In this document: positions 1 to 8,012 of the stretch, piece after piece
Layout: each line of letters opens with the position of its first letter
How positions within the stretch are numbered: position 1 is the stretch's first letter
Origin: Shinella fusca
Lineage (GTDB): Bacteria; Pseudomonadota; Alphaproteobacteria; Rhizobiales; Rhizobiaceae
Length of the DNA: 64,000 bases
NCBI RefSeq assembly: GCF_014203155.1
Contig: NZ_JACHIK010000002.1
Location: 372,001 to 436,000 of the forward strand
Direction: 5' to 3'
Position numbers and translations under genes: made by a program
The notes under the pieces: model-generated
Told to the model about the DNA's origin: nothing
The model's database searches: none
The model's input: the letters and a program-made list of their open reading frames with translations, nothing else

Positions 1-919
1 CCAGCATGAGCAGGATCATGACGCCGGAATAGATGAGGAGCTGGTATTCCCGGGCAATCGAGAGCAGGTCCCAGCCGAAATAGAGCAGGAACGTGCCGAG
101 CATCGGCCCGAAGACATAGCCGAGCCCGCCGAGGAAGCAGTAGAGCATGAAGTTCACGCTGTCGGCGACCACGAAGGAGGACGGATAGATCGACTGCGCG
201 ATGGAGGCGAACATGGCGCCCGCAATGCCGCCGAAGAACGAGGAGATCGCATAGGCGAGCACCCTCAGATAGGCGGTGTTGACGCCGATCGAGGCCGAAA
301 GCTCCTCGTTCTGCTGGAGGCTGCGGCACAGGTGCCCGAGCCGCGAGTTCACGATGCGCCAGAGCACGAGGTAGGTCACGATCATCAGCACCACGGCCAT
401 CATGTAGAAGCCGATGCGCGGATTGGAGAGTGAGCCGAAGGCCGGGATGATCGTCAGGCCGAAGACGGAGAGTTCGCCGGGCAGCGGGATCGAGGTGATG
501 CCCTTCGCGCCGTTGGTGATGGGCAGGGCGAGGGCGGACAGGCGCGCCACCTCCGTCAGCACCAGCGTGACCATCGCGAAATAGACGCCGCGCAGGCGCA
601 GGATCGGCAGGCCGATCAGGATGGAGATGACGGCGCAGAAGAGGCCGGCCACCGGCAGCGTCAGCCAGAAGGAGACGCCGCCTTGCGTGACGAGGATGGC
701 CGAGACATAGCCGCCGACCAGCGCATAGGCGCCCTGACCGATATTGATGCGGCCGATGTAGAAGGTGAGCCAGACGCCGGCCGCGCCGACCGAAAGCAGG
801 GCGACCGAGGTGAGGGTGTAGAAGAAGTCCCAGCGGCCGGTCGCGCCGATGAAGAGCGGAACGAGCACGAAGACGGCGAGAAGGAAGGCTGAAAAGCCGA
901 GAAGTCTTGACGCTTTCAT
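1..919 (-). CDS. Branched-chain amino acid/amide ABC transporter permease, LivM type (3' end cut off)
   Basis: Reading leftward from the ATG at 919, the frame stays open to the window edge (306 codons), so the C-terminus is missing. The N-terminus is a hydrophobic helix, followed by a segment containing NIGQGAYALVGGYVSAIL, typical of the LivM-type inner-membrane permease of the hydrophobic amino acid ABC family. It begins 4 nt after the stop of the LivH-type gene and runs in the same direction, so the two permeases are one operon. The partner ATPases should lie beyond the left edge. The substrate cannot be read from the sequence; amides, urea derivatives or branched-chain amino acids are all possible. 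Confidence 0.85.
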   Translation of the reverse strand, partial: MKASRLLGFSAFLLAVFVLVPLFIGATGRWDFFYTLTSVALLSVGAAGVWLTFYIGRINIGQGAYALVGGYVSAILVTQGGVSFWLTLPVAGLFCAVISILIGLPILRLRGVYFAMVTLVLTEVARLSALALPITNGAKGITSIPLPGELSVFGLTIIPAFGSLSNPRIGFYMMAVVLMIVTYLVLWRIVNSRLGHLCRSLQQNEELSASIGVNTAYLRVLAYAISSFFGGIAGAMFASIAQSIYPSSFVVADSVNFMLYCFLGGLGYVFGPMLGTFLLYFGWDLLSIAREYQLLIYSGVMILLML

Positions 920-923
920 GAAC

Positions 924-1793
924 TTAACCCCACGGCTTGCCCATCAGCCCCTGCGGGCGGACGGCCAGGAACACCATCAGCGTGGCGAAGATGACGAGAT
1001 AGGTGATATCGCCGTAGGCCGAGAGCACGGTAAGGCCGACGCTCTCCATCATGCCGAGGATGAAGCCGCCGGCGATCGCCCCCGAGATGACGCCCGCGCC
1101 GCCGATCATGATCATCAGGAACGCCTTGATCGAGGTCGGGCCGCCCATGCCGAGATTGACGCCGGTGATGGTGACGAGAAGGCCGCCGACGAGGCCGGCG
1201 AGCATGGCGCCGAGCGCGAGGCCGAGCATGGAGTAGCGCGCGACGTCGACCCCCATGAGCTGGGCGGCCATCCGGTCCTGTGCGAGCGCCCGCATGGCGC
1301 GGCCGGCACGGGAATAGTTCATGAAGGCGATGAAGACCACGATGAGCAGGATCGCCAGGACGCCGATCAGGATGCGGTCGTAGGGCATGATGATGCGCAT
1401 GTCCCAGTTGAAGACGCCGTTCACGATCTTCGGCACGCCGCGCTGCTTCTCGCCGAAGAGGAGCAGGATGACGGCATCGAGGAAGAAGGCGATGCCGGCG
1501 GCCAGCAGCATGGTCGATTCATCGCGCTTGGACCGGCGCACGACCGGCGCGAAGAGGAATTTCTCGATGACCGCGCCCATGATGGCGAGGATCACCGCGG
1601 AGGCGAGGAGGCCGACGATGAAGGGAAGGCCGAGCTGGACGACGACCGTATAGGTGACGAAGCCGCCGAAGACGTACATCTGCCCGTGGGCGAAGTTCAG
1701 CACGTTCATCAGCGAGAAGATCAGCGTGAGCCCGAGGGCGATCAACGCATATTGCGCACCAAGGTAGAGACCGTTGGCGATTATCTGTTCCAT
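924..1793 (-). CDS. Branched-chain amino acid/amide ABC transporter permease, LivH type
   Basis: A 289-residue very hydrophobic protein with about eight membrane segments. It carries LivH hallmarks: an N-terminal ANGLYLGAQYALIALGLTL and a later NLGMGGPTSIKAFLMIMIGG segment near the EAA-like loop that contacts the ATPase. It would form the translocation pore with the LivM-type protein encoded immediately downstream. The ATG at 1793 is preceded by a GGAGGCTCACG-type ribosome binding site. It sits about 100 nt downstream of the binding-protein gene in the same orientation. Length and motifs match the family well; the transported solute is unknown. Confidence 0.9.
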   Translation of the reverse strand: MEQIIANGLYLGAQYALIALGLTLIFSLMNVLNFAHGQMYVFGGFVTYTVVVQLGLPFIVGLLASAVILAIMGAVIEKFLFAPVVRRSKRDESTMLLAAGIAFFLDAVILLLFGEKQRGVPKIVNGVFNWDMRIIMPYDRILIGVLAILLIVVFIAFMNYSRAGRAMRALAQDRMAAQLMGVDVARYSMLGLALGAMLAGLVGGLLVTITGVNLGMGGPTSIKAFLMIMIGGAGVISGAIAGGFILGMMESVGLTVLSAYGDITYLVIFATLMVFLAVRPQGLMGKPWG

Positions 1794-1891
1794 CGTGAGC
1801 CTCCAATGGAAAGAAGTTCAGGCTAAGAGGACCCGGCCGGACGATGCGCGCCGCCCGGATCCCCTTATCGTAGAGATGTTTCAGGCTCGGA

Positions 1892-3079
1892 TCAGTCGAC
1901 CTGGCCGACGAACAGCGTCTCGAACTTGCCGCCCTTGTACTCGTTGACCACGAGCGGGACCGAGACCTGGCGCTTCTGGCCGAAGGAGGTCATGCCGACA
2001 TATTTCAGCTTGGCGTCGCCCTTCATGAAGGGGTTCGGCGCTTCGAACGTGTCGATGGTCTTCTTGTATTCCTCGACATTGTCGATGGCCGCCGGGTTCG
2101 CCTTCAGCGTCTCGATGATATATTCGAGAGCGTAGACCTTGGTGTTGGACTCGTCGTTGTACTCGCCGAACATCTTTGTGTAGCGCTCGACGAATTCCTT
2201 CATCGTGTCGCTGGCGAGTTCCGGCGTGGAAGCGCCGCCGACCGAGATGAAGCCTTCGGCAAGGTCGCCTGCGCCTTCCTGGAGAACGGCCGCGTCCTGC
2301 GCCGTTTCGGTCGAGATGAGGCCTTCATAGCCGAGCTCGCGCGCCGAGCGGATGAGCTGCGGCGCGTTGGCCGGCGAGACGCCCGAGAGCACGAGAAGGT
2401 CGGGCGCGGCCTGGATGACCGGCAGCAGCACCGGCGTGAAATCGGTGGTATCCACCTGATAGGTCACGTTGCCCGAGACCACGTCGAGGCCGAGCGCCTG
2501 GGCCGCCGCGATGCCGGATTCACGCTGGCTCAGCGGGTCGGATTCGTTGGCGGCGACGAAGGCGACCTTCTTCACGCCCTTGTTCTCCATGAGATACTTG
2601 TAGATGGCCGGGCCCGACTGGTAGTTCGCCACCATGCCGAGGATGGCGTTCGATGCCGGCGGCGAGAAGAGCGCCTTGGGGAAGGAATAGGGGAAATACA
2701 TGATGCCGTTCTGCTCGGCCGCGGGACGGACCGCCGCCGCGCCGTCGTCGACGTTCGGGCCGACGACGTAGTGGATGCCGTCCTGCGCCATCTTCTCCAT
2801 GCCGGCGATCGCGCGCTTGGGGTCCTTCTGGTCGTCGAAGGCGACGATCTCGATATTGTAGGTCTTGTCGCCGATCTTCACGCCGCCGAGCTCGTTGAGC
2901 CAGGCCGCGCGCGCCTCCATCGAGCGCTGGTTGGAAATGCCCCAGGCCGCCGCCGGGCCGGAGGTGACGCCGACGAAACCGATCTTGAGCGTGGCGTTCT
3001 CGGCATACGCCATCAGCGGCAGGGACAGGACGGTCGCTGCGGCGAGGGCGGAGAGTTTCAGGAATGTGCGCTTGTGCAT
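1892..3079 (-). CDS. Periplasmic substrate-binding protein of a LivK/amide-type ABC transporter
   Basis: A 395-residue type I periplasmic binding protein. The first 26 or so residues form a signal peptide (MHKRTFLKLSALAAATVLSL, cleaved near AYA-EN). The mature protein starts with TLKIGFVGVTSGPAAAWG, a typical Peripla_BP_6 opening. The frame is open further upstream to 3217, but the ATG at 3079 is chosen because AGAGGAAG lies 6 nt before it and the signal peptide starts there. It delivers substrate to the two permeases encoded downstream. A divergent GntR regulator and palindromes in the intergenic region suggest local control. Its ligand is not predictable from sequence alone. Confidence 0.88.
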   Translation of the reverse strand: MHKRTFLKLSALAAATVLSLPLMAYAENATLKIGFVGVTSGPAAAWGISNQRSMEARAAWLNELGGVKIGDKTYNIEIVAFDDQKDPKRAIAGMEKMAQDGIHYVVGPNVDDGAAAVRPAAEQNGIMYFPYSFPKALFSPPASNAILGMVANYQSGPAIYKYLMENKGVKKVAFVAANESDPLSQRESGIAAAQALGLDVVSGNVTYQVDTTDFTPVLLPVIQAAPDLLVLSGVSPANAPQLIRSARELGYEGLISTETAQDAAVLQEGAGDLAEGFISVGGASTPELASDTMKEFVERYTKMFGEYNDESNTKVYALEYIIETLKANPAAIDNVEEYKKTIDTFEAPNPFMKGDAKLKYVGMTSFGQKRQVSVPLVVNEYKGGKFETLFVGQVD

Positions 3080-3169
3080 GTTGTTCTTCCTCTGGGCCAT
3101 TGATTTATTTTCTGTGGCGAGCGGGCCGCGAGGGCGGCCACATCCGGCCTTGGCCAGAGCATTGAGCGC

Positions 3170-3203
3170 ATTGTTAACAATTTTGTCAAGCGGTCGTATA
3201 CAA
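3170..3203. promoter_or_regulatory. Divergent promoter region with two palindromes, candidate GntR operator
   Basis: ATTGTTAACAAT (3170-3181) is a perfect 12-bp palindrome, and TCGTATACAA (3194-3203) matches the TNGTATACNA style of FCD-subfamily GntR operators. On the minus strand a TTGACA-like -35 element lies between and overlaps them, which would drive the binding-protein gene. Location between a GntR gene and the transporter it probably controls supports an operator role; which palindrome the regulator uses is inference. Confidence 0.45.
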
Positions 3204-3294
3204 AGTGCTGGCGACATCGTCGATGAAATTGCCGCTTGTTGGTGAACGGAAACGGCCCTATTTAGAACTCGAATGCAGTGTTCGAGGTGATGCG

Positions 3295-4008
3295 GTGGTG
3301 GATTTGGGTCGGCAAAGCCTGGTCGAGGCGGAGGGAATCGACGAAGGCGATATCGTCGAGCGCATTTTCGACGCCGTCATCGAACAGAGATTGCCGCCGG
3401 GAACGAAGCTTTCGGAATCCGCCCTGTGCGAAGCCTTCGGCGTCGGCCGCATGCGCATCCGCCGGGCCCTGCTGCTTCTGGCCAGCCGCGAGGTCGTCGA
3501 GCTTCATGCCAATCGCGGGGCTTTCGTCGCCTCGCCGACGCCCGAGCAGGCCCGCGAGGTCTTCGAGGCGCGTCTTGCGCTGGAGCCGAACATCACGCGT
3601 CTTGCCGTCCAGCGTGCCAGCGAGGACGACATTGCCGAATTGAACCGCCTTCTCGAAATGGAATATGTCGCACACAAGGAGCGCCGCCGGCACGATGCGA
3701 TCCGCCTGTCGGGGCAGTTCCACACGGCCCTCGCGCAGGTCGCCGGCAACGGCATCCTGATCCGGACGATGAAGGAGCTCGTGACGCGCACCTCGCTCAT
3801 CATCGGCCTCTTCGGCGCCCCGGGCCTCAGCGACTGTCGCGACGACGACCATGCCGGGATCGTGGGTGCCTTCCACACGCGGGACGCCGAGAAAGCTGCC
3901 TGGATGATGACGCTTCACCTGAAGCATATCGAAAGCCATCTCCAGCTCAACGCGAAGCCGCGCGAAGCGGTCGACCTGGTGGAACTGTTCGCGCAGCGGA
4001 CGGTCTAG
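3295..4008 (+). CDS. GntR family transcriptional regulator with FCD ligand-binding domain
   Basis: A winged-helix DNA-binding domain covers roughly residues 15-85 (KLSESALCEAFGVGRMRIRR recognition region), followed by an all-helical FCD domain with the metal/ligand-binding histidines expected of the FadR subfamily (SGQFHTALAQ, DDDHAGIV, HLKHIESHL). The reading frame extends to a GTG at 3205, but GTG 3295 is preferred: GAGGTGA lies 4 nt upstream and the 237-residue product has the family's usual length. Divergent from the ABC transporter, it probably represses or activates that transporter in response to its substrate. Confidence 0.82.
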   Translation: MVDLGRQSLVEAEGIDEGDIVERIFDAVIEQRLPPGTKLSESALCEAFGVGRMRIRRALLLLASREVVELHANRGAFVASPTPEQAREVFEARLALEPNITRLAVQRASEDDIAELNRLLEMEYVAHKERRRHDAIRLSGQFHTALAQVAGNGILIRTMKELVTRTSLIIGLFGAPGLSDCRDDDHAGIVGAFHTRDAEKAAWMMTLHLKHIESHLQLNAKPREAVDLVELFAQRTV

Positions 4009-4127
4009 TCTTCGCCAGTCGCCACGAGCACCGCTTCATCGAGCTTGGCCTGGAGACGGCGCGCCTCAAGGCGGAGCTTGTTGGCCAGGCTCATCTTCCC
4101 GCCTAGCCGTTTGCGGCGTTCGACTAC

Positions 4128-4158
4128 GGCGTCCCGCGCCGGATGTGGGCGGGACGCC
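4128..4158 (-). terminator. Strong hairpin downstream of the TonB receptor gene
   Basis: GGCGTCCCGC at 4128-4137 pairs perfectly with GCGGGACGCC at 4149-4158 around an 11-nt loop. It lies 25 nt past the receptor stop codon, between convergent genes. There is no long U tract, so efficiency is uncertain. Confidence 0.55.
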
Positions 4159-4182
4159 GATGCGGTTTGTGTCCCCGCGCGA

Positions 4183-6327
4183 TCAGAACTTCACGCGGGC
4201 GCTGACTTCGACGCTGCGCCTGACGCCGGGTAGTTCCCCGAAGGTCGGGCGGTATTCCTTGTCGAGGATGTTGTTGAAGCTCACCGAGAGGCTGAGGCGC
4301 TCGTCTTCGCCGTAGTTGCCGCCGAAGGCGAGATTGAGCGTGCCCCAGCCCGGCAGCGTCTCCGTCACGAGGCTCGTTCCGTCGAGATAGGTCTGCCGGC
4401 TGCCGGTGGAGCCGCGCAGGAAGAGATCGGCCCAGAAGGGCTTCTCCCACAGTTCCCCCTCGTATTTCACGCCGATGCGGCCCGAGAGCGCCGGCGTATC
4501 GCTGTCGAAGGTCGAGTAGCCCGCGAAATCCAGTTCCCGCCGGATCCAGCTTCCGCCGACATAGGGCGAGAAGCCGGAGGTAAGCTCGTATTCGGCGAGG
4601 AATTCGAGGCCGTATGTCGTCGCGCTGTCCGCGTTGACATAGAGCGAGGACGGCGAGGAGGGCGAGCCCGTCGTCTGGCAATAGGCGGTGACGGCCACGC
4701 AGCGCGTGGTGGTGATGTAGTCCTTCGCCCTGGTGTAGAAGCCCGCCACGTCGAGCGCGAGGCCGGCGTCCTCATAGCGGGCGCCGATCTCGAAATTGCG
4801 CGCAAGCTCGGCCGTCAGGTCGGGATTGCCGTAGATCGTGCCCTGCCCGCCGGCCGTGGTCGAGCTGAAGAGCTGGAGCAGCGTCGGGGAGATGTAGCCC
4901 TCCGAATAGCCCGCGCGCAACACGAGGCTGTCGGTCGGCTCGAAGGTGAGGCCGAGCGAGGAGAGAAGGCGCGTGTCGTCCGTCCCCGCAAAACCGGCGC
5001 GCGCGGCGACCGTCGTCTCGTCGAGCCCCGTCTGCGTGTGGTTCAGCCGCAGGCCCGTGGTCAGCTTCACGGCGTCGGCGAGGCTCCATTCGTCCTGTGC
5101 ATAGAGGGAGACCGTGTCGATATGCGCCTTGTCCCTTGAGGACGACTCCGTGGTTATCGGGAAGGGGCCGAAGCCGGTCATCGTCGTGGTCGAGGTCTTG
5201 CCCGTCACCAGATTGTCCGAGAGATACTGCGCGCCGACGATGGTCTGGTGCCCCTCCAGGAGGGCGAGGTCGACCTGGGCGTTGAGGCCGTAGTCGGTGA
5301 TGCGGTCGTCGGAGGTGGAGATGACGTCGACGGTGCGGGTCGGGCTCATCCTGACGCCCACCTGGTTCTCGAAGAGCCGGTCGATCGTCTGGTAGTAGAG
5401 GTCGACATGGACCTTGCGCACGATGTCGCCGATCTCCTCGCCGTCATAGTAGAGGCCGACCTTGCGGCGGTCGCGCTGCGGCAGGTCGATCTTGAAGCGC
5501 TCGACCCCGGCGAGCGAGCCGGGCGGCCCCGGCCATCCCTCGCTTTCGAGGAAGTGCTGCTCGTATTTCAGGGCGAGGTAGTGATTGTCCGCCTCGCCGA
5601 AACGGTAGCCGAGGTGGGCATAGAGGTTCTTGTCGTTGAAGGCGGTGTCGTCGAGCTTTCCGGTCGCCGAATACCGGCCCTTCGGCACGCGCCGGTCGCC
5701 GTGCCGGTCGGCCGTGGCGGAAAGGCGGTAGTCGAAGCCGTCCTTGCTGCCCGAGACGGCGGCCCAGCTCTGCCAGCCGCCGGAACCCGAATAGTAGGTG
5801 CCGCCGCCTTCGACCTCGACCGGCTTGTCCGCGCCCTTTTTGGTGATGATGTTGACGACGCCGCCGATGGCCTTCGCGCCGTAGAGCACGGAGGACGGGC
5901 CCTTGACCACCTCGATCCGCTCGATGGTGGCGGGATCGACCAGAAGCGGCGTGCCGTAGGTGCTGTGGTCGGTGATCTCCTGACCGTCGACGAGAATGGT
6001 CACGCGGCGCGAGCTTTCCCCGCGGATGCGCAGTCGCTTCATGCCGGCGACCGATTCATCGGCGATCTCGACGCCCGGCACGTCGCGCAGGAGTTCGGCG
6101 ACGCTGTCGGCGGAGCGCTTCTCGATATCCTCCTTCGTGATCACCGCGACGGAGCGCGGATTGTCCCTGACGGCCATTTCGGTGCGCGTGCCGACGACGG
6201 TCACCGTATCCAGCCAGGTGCCTGCCGGCTCCTCGGCCAGCGCAGGCTGCAGCGCCAGCGGCGAAACGGACAGCAGCAGCGCCGCCAGCGCGCAATGCCG
6301 GCGCCCGCCCATTGAAAACCCTCTCAT
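4183..6327 (-). CDS. TonB-dependent outer-membrane receptor, probably for haem
   Basis: A 714-residue outer-membrane receptor. A signal peptide ends near residue 31 (LALQPALAEE), a TonB-box-like DTVTVVGTRTE follows, then a plug domain (about 50-165, with RIEVVKGPSSVLYGAKAIGG and GGVVNIIT) and a 22-strand-type beta barrel ending in VSARVKF with a terminal aromatic residue. GGAGAGGCATTC precedes the ATG. It is the last gene of a same-strand run with ChuW/ChuX/ChuY homologues, so haem or haemoglobin is the most likely ligand. No clear FRAP/NPNL haem-receptor signature was found, so the ligand is inferred from context; a siderophore is the alternative. Confidence 0.85.
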   Translation of the reverse strand: MRGFSMGGRRHCALAALLLSVSPLALQPALAEEPAGTWLDTVTVVGTRTEMAVRDNPRSVAVITKEDIEKRSADSVAELLRDVPGVEIADESVAGMKRLRIRGESSRRVTILVDGQEITDHSTYGTPLLVDPATIERIEVVKGPSSVLYGAKAIGGVVNIITKKGADKPVEVEGGGTYYSGSGGWQSWAAVSGSKDGFDYRLSATADRHGDRRVPKGRYSATGKLDDTAFNDKNLYAHLGYRFGEADNHYLALKYEQHFLESEGWPGPPGSLAGVERFKIDLPQRDRRKVGLYYDGEEIGDIVRKVHVDLYYQTIDRLFENQVGVRMSPTRTVDVISTSDDRITDYGLNAQVDLALLEGHQTIVGAQYLSDNLVTGKTSTTTMTGFGPFPITTESSSRDKAHIDTVSLYAQDEWSLADAVKLTTGLRLNHTQTGLDETTVAARAGFAGTDDTRLLSSLGLTFEPTDSLVLRAGYSEGYISPTLLQLFSSTTAGGQGTIYGNPDLTAELARNFEIGARYEDAGLALDVAGFYTRAKDYITTTRCVAVTAYCQTTGSPSSPSSLYVNADSATTYGLEFLAEYELTSGFSPYVGGSWIRRELDFAGYSTFDSDTPALSGRIGVKYEGELWEKPFWADLFLRGSTGSRQTYLDGTSLVTETLPGWGTLNLAFGGNYGEDERLSLSVSFNNILDKEYRPTFGELPGVRRSVEVSARVKF

Positions 6328-6382
6328 GAATGCCTCTCCAGATATCGGGCGCCTTCCGGCGCCCGGTTGCCTCTTGCGGCGG

Positions 6383-6763
6383 TCAGTCCCCGCCGCCCGT
6401 CATGTCCTGGGTCGACGTGGTGCAGTAGCGGGACTGCCCGGCCGATCTCTCCGCCTGCTCCAGTGCAGCGCGACAGTCCGCCTCGCTTGCGAGCTTGCGC
6501 ACGGTCGCCCTGTCGCCGGTAAGGGTGAGGAGGAAGGTGTGGCGCGGGGCATCGGCGGGCGGATCGTGGTCGAAGTCGTCGAACGTGGCGGTGGTCGCAT
6601 AGCAGCCGGCCTCCTTCAGCTCGGCCGTGCCGCCTTCCAGGATGGGGCGGATGCGCGCGAGGCGCTGCTCGCATTCCTGCGGCGTGTCGGTGCCAACGAA
6701 GCTGGAGGAATAGCCGCCGCCCGGAAGCAGCATGAGGATGATCATGAGGGTGCCGGTGTTCAC
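6383..6763 (-). CDS. Small exported cysteine-containing protein of unknown function in the haem operon
   Basis: A 126-residue protein starting at a GTG that overlaps the stop of the ChuY-like gene (GTGA, 6760-6763), a sign of translational coupling. An N-terminal hydrophobic stretch (LMIILMLLPGGG) looks like a membrane anchor or signal sequence. Four cysteines (ECEQRL, GCYATT, DCRAAL, RYCTTS) could form two disulfides, which suggests a periplasmic location. The family was not recognised. Its place between the cytoplasmic haem-degradation genes and the outer-membrane receptor suggests a periplasmic accessory role, but this is inference. Confidence 0.7.
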   Translation of the reverse strand: MNTGTLMIILMLLPGGGYSSSFVGTDTPQECEQRLARIRPILEGGTAELKEAGCYATTATFDDFDHDPPADAPRHTFLLTLTGDRATVRKLASEADCRAALEQAERSAGQSRYCTTSTQDMTGGGD

Positions 6764-7458
6764 TGCTGGAAATCCTGTTCTGCGAGAGGGAAGGGAGGAA
6801 GGGCGTTCACGCTGTTCATCCGTCCGGCATCGACGGCGGCGAAGGCATGGCCAGCGGTCGCCATATCGCGCAGGGCCCGGAACACCAGCCGCGCGACGTC
6901 CGCCCGGTGGATGAAGCCGTGCATCTGCGGGTCCTCGCAAAGAAGGCCCCGCCCGGTCGCGGGCTCGGAGACGAGGCCGCCGGGCCGGACGATCGTCCAG
7001 TCGAGGCCGCTCGCCCTCAGCCGCTCCTCCGCGAGCGTCTTGGCATCGACCGCCGCGCCGAAGGCCGCGATGGCCCGCGCCGAGCGGAAGGGCGCCATCT
7101 CCCCGCAGCCGATGGAGGTGACGAGGACGAACCGCCTTGCCCGCCCCGTCGCCACGGCCGCGTCGATGACGTTGATATTGCCCTCGTCGTCGGCCCGGCG
7201 GCCGTCGTCCGCCTGTCCGCCGAGCGTCGAGACGATGTCGAAGTCGCCGCCGATGCGGGCAAGGGTGCCGGTCACGTCCTGCCGCGACAGGGCATCGGCG
7301 CGCAGGAAGGCTGCGCCGGCCCCGTCCAGCGCGGCGACGTCCGATTGCGGGCGCACCGGCGCGATCACGCGCCGGCCCGCGGCGCATTCCAGCCGCGCCA
7401 GTTCCAGCCCGACGCCCCGGCTCGCACCAAAGATCACCAGCGGGCGCATGTCAGGCAT
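6760..7458 (-). CDS. NAD(P)-binding protein, ChuY/anaerobilin-reductase-like
   Basis: A 232-residue atypical short-chain reductase with an N-terminal Rossmann fold (VIFGASRGVGLELARL, a GxxGxG-like nucleotide site) and a later IVRPGGLVSE segment, as in NAD(P)H-binding SDR family members. The start at 7458 overlaps the upstream hutX stop; an ATG 9 nt further in is also possible. In enterobacteria chuW-chuX-chuY lie together and ChuY reduces anaerobilin, the product of ChuW. The same gene order here supports that role. Sequence similarity to ChuY itself could not be tested. Confidence 0.72.
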   Translation of the reverse strand: MPDMRPLVIFGASRGVGLELARLECAAGRRVIAPVRPQSDVAALDGAGAAFLRADALSRQDVTGTLARIGGDFDIVSTLGGQADDGRRADDEGNINVIDAAVATGRARRFVLVTSIGCGEMAPFRSARAIAAFGAAVDAKTLAEERLRASGLDWTIVRPGGLVSEPATGRGLLCEDPQMHGFIHRADVARLVFRALRDMATAGHAFAAVDAGRMNSVNALPPFPLAEQDFQQ

Positions 7459-7984
7459 TGCCGGCCGTCTGCGCAAACAGCGTTGCCAGCCGGTTGAAGC
7501 GCTCGATCTGGTCGGCCTTCAGCCTGCGCGCCTCGTCGCGCCCGACATAGATCTTGAAGATCGTCTCGCCCTCGGCGTTGAAGAACTGCACCGACATCGT
7601 CTCCATGCCCATGAAGGGGCGGCGGACGAGGAAGATGGACGCGCACCTGTCCGGGCGCAGATGGCCGGAAAGGCCGCTTGCGCCGCCCTGGAGATTGTAC
7701 ATGCCGTGGCCGATCCTGCCCGTCGGCATGGGCCCGCAGACCTCGACGACGGCGTCCTTGGTGTGGACGATGAAGGTGATGTCGCCCCATTCGGCGATGT
7801 CGGTCAAAACGTCGACGAAGCGGCTGCCGTCGATGCGTGTCACGCCATCGCCGGGAACGCATTCGACGACGGTCTGGATGGGTACAGCGAATTCGGCGGC
7901 GAGGGATTCCAGGATGCCGTCGGGCTTTTCGGCGATGGCCTGCCGGATGCGCTCGATCTTTTCCGCGTGGTTCAGGTGCTGCAT
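7451..7984 (-). CDS. hutX: Haem-utilisation cytosolic carrier protein HutX/ChuX
   Basis: A 177-residue protein matching the HutX/ChuX family (formerly DUF1008). An N-terminal helical segment (residues 1-40) is followed by a haem-utilisation fold with WGDITFIVHTKDAVVEVCGP and MGMETMSVQFFNAEGETIFK. Family members bind haem in the cytosol and hand it to degradation enzymes. The start ATG at 7984 has a GAAAGGAGCAATC site. It lies 28 nt downstream of chuW and overlaps the next gene, so the genes are co-transcribed. Confidence 0.85.
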   Translation of the reverse strand: MQHLNHAEKIERIRQAIAEKPDGILESLAAEFAVPIQTVVECVPGDGVTRIDGSRFVDVLTDIAEWGDITFIVHTKDAVVEVCGPMPTGRIGHGMYNLQGGASGLSGHLRPDRCASIFLVRRPFMGMETMSVQFFNAEGETIFKIYVGRDEARRLKADQIERFNRLATLFAQTAGNA

Positions 7985-8012
7985 GGATTGCTCCTTTCAG
8001 ATGTGCTGTCGT

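Noticed and set aside
3080-3217. Longer start for the periplasmic binding protein
   Set aside because: The upstream codons would bury the signal peptide, and they overlap the palindromic promoter region; ATG 3079 has a proper ribosome site.
4005-4094. A 29-codon minus-strand ORF beginning MSLANKLRLEARR between the GntR and TonB-receptor genes
   Set aside because: It has GGCGGGAAG at its start and looks like a short helix, but it is beyond the receptor hairpin, matches nothing known and is too short to support without conservation data.
6764-7387. Extension of the exported four-cysteine protein to a 334-codon frame
   Set aside because: The extra N-terminal part overlaps the ChuY-like gene in another frame and is Arg/Gly-rich; the GTG coupled to the chuY stop is a much better start.
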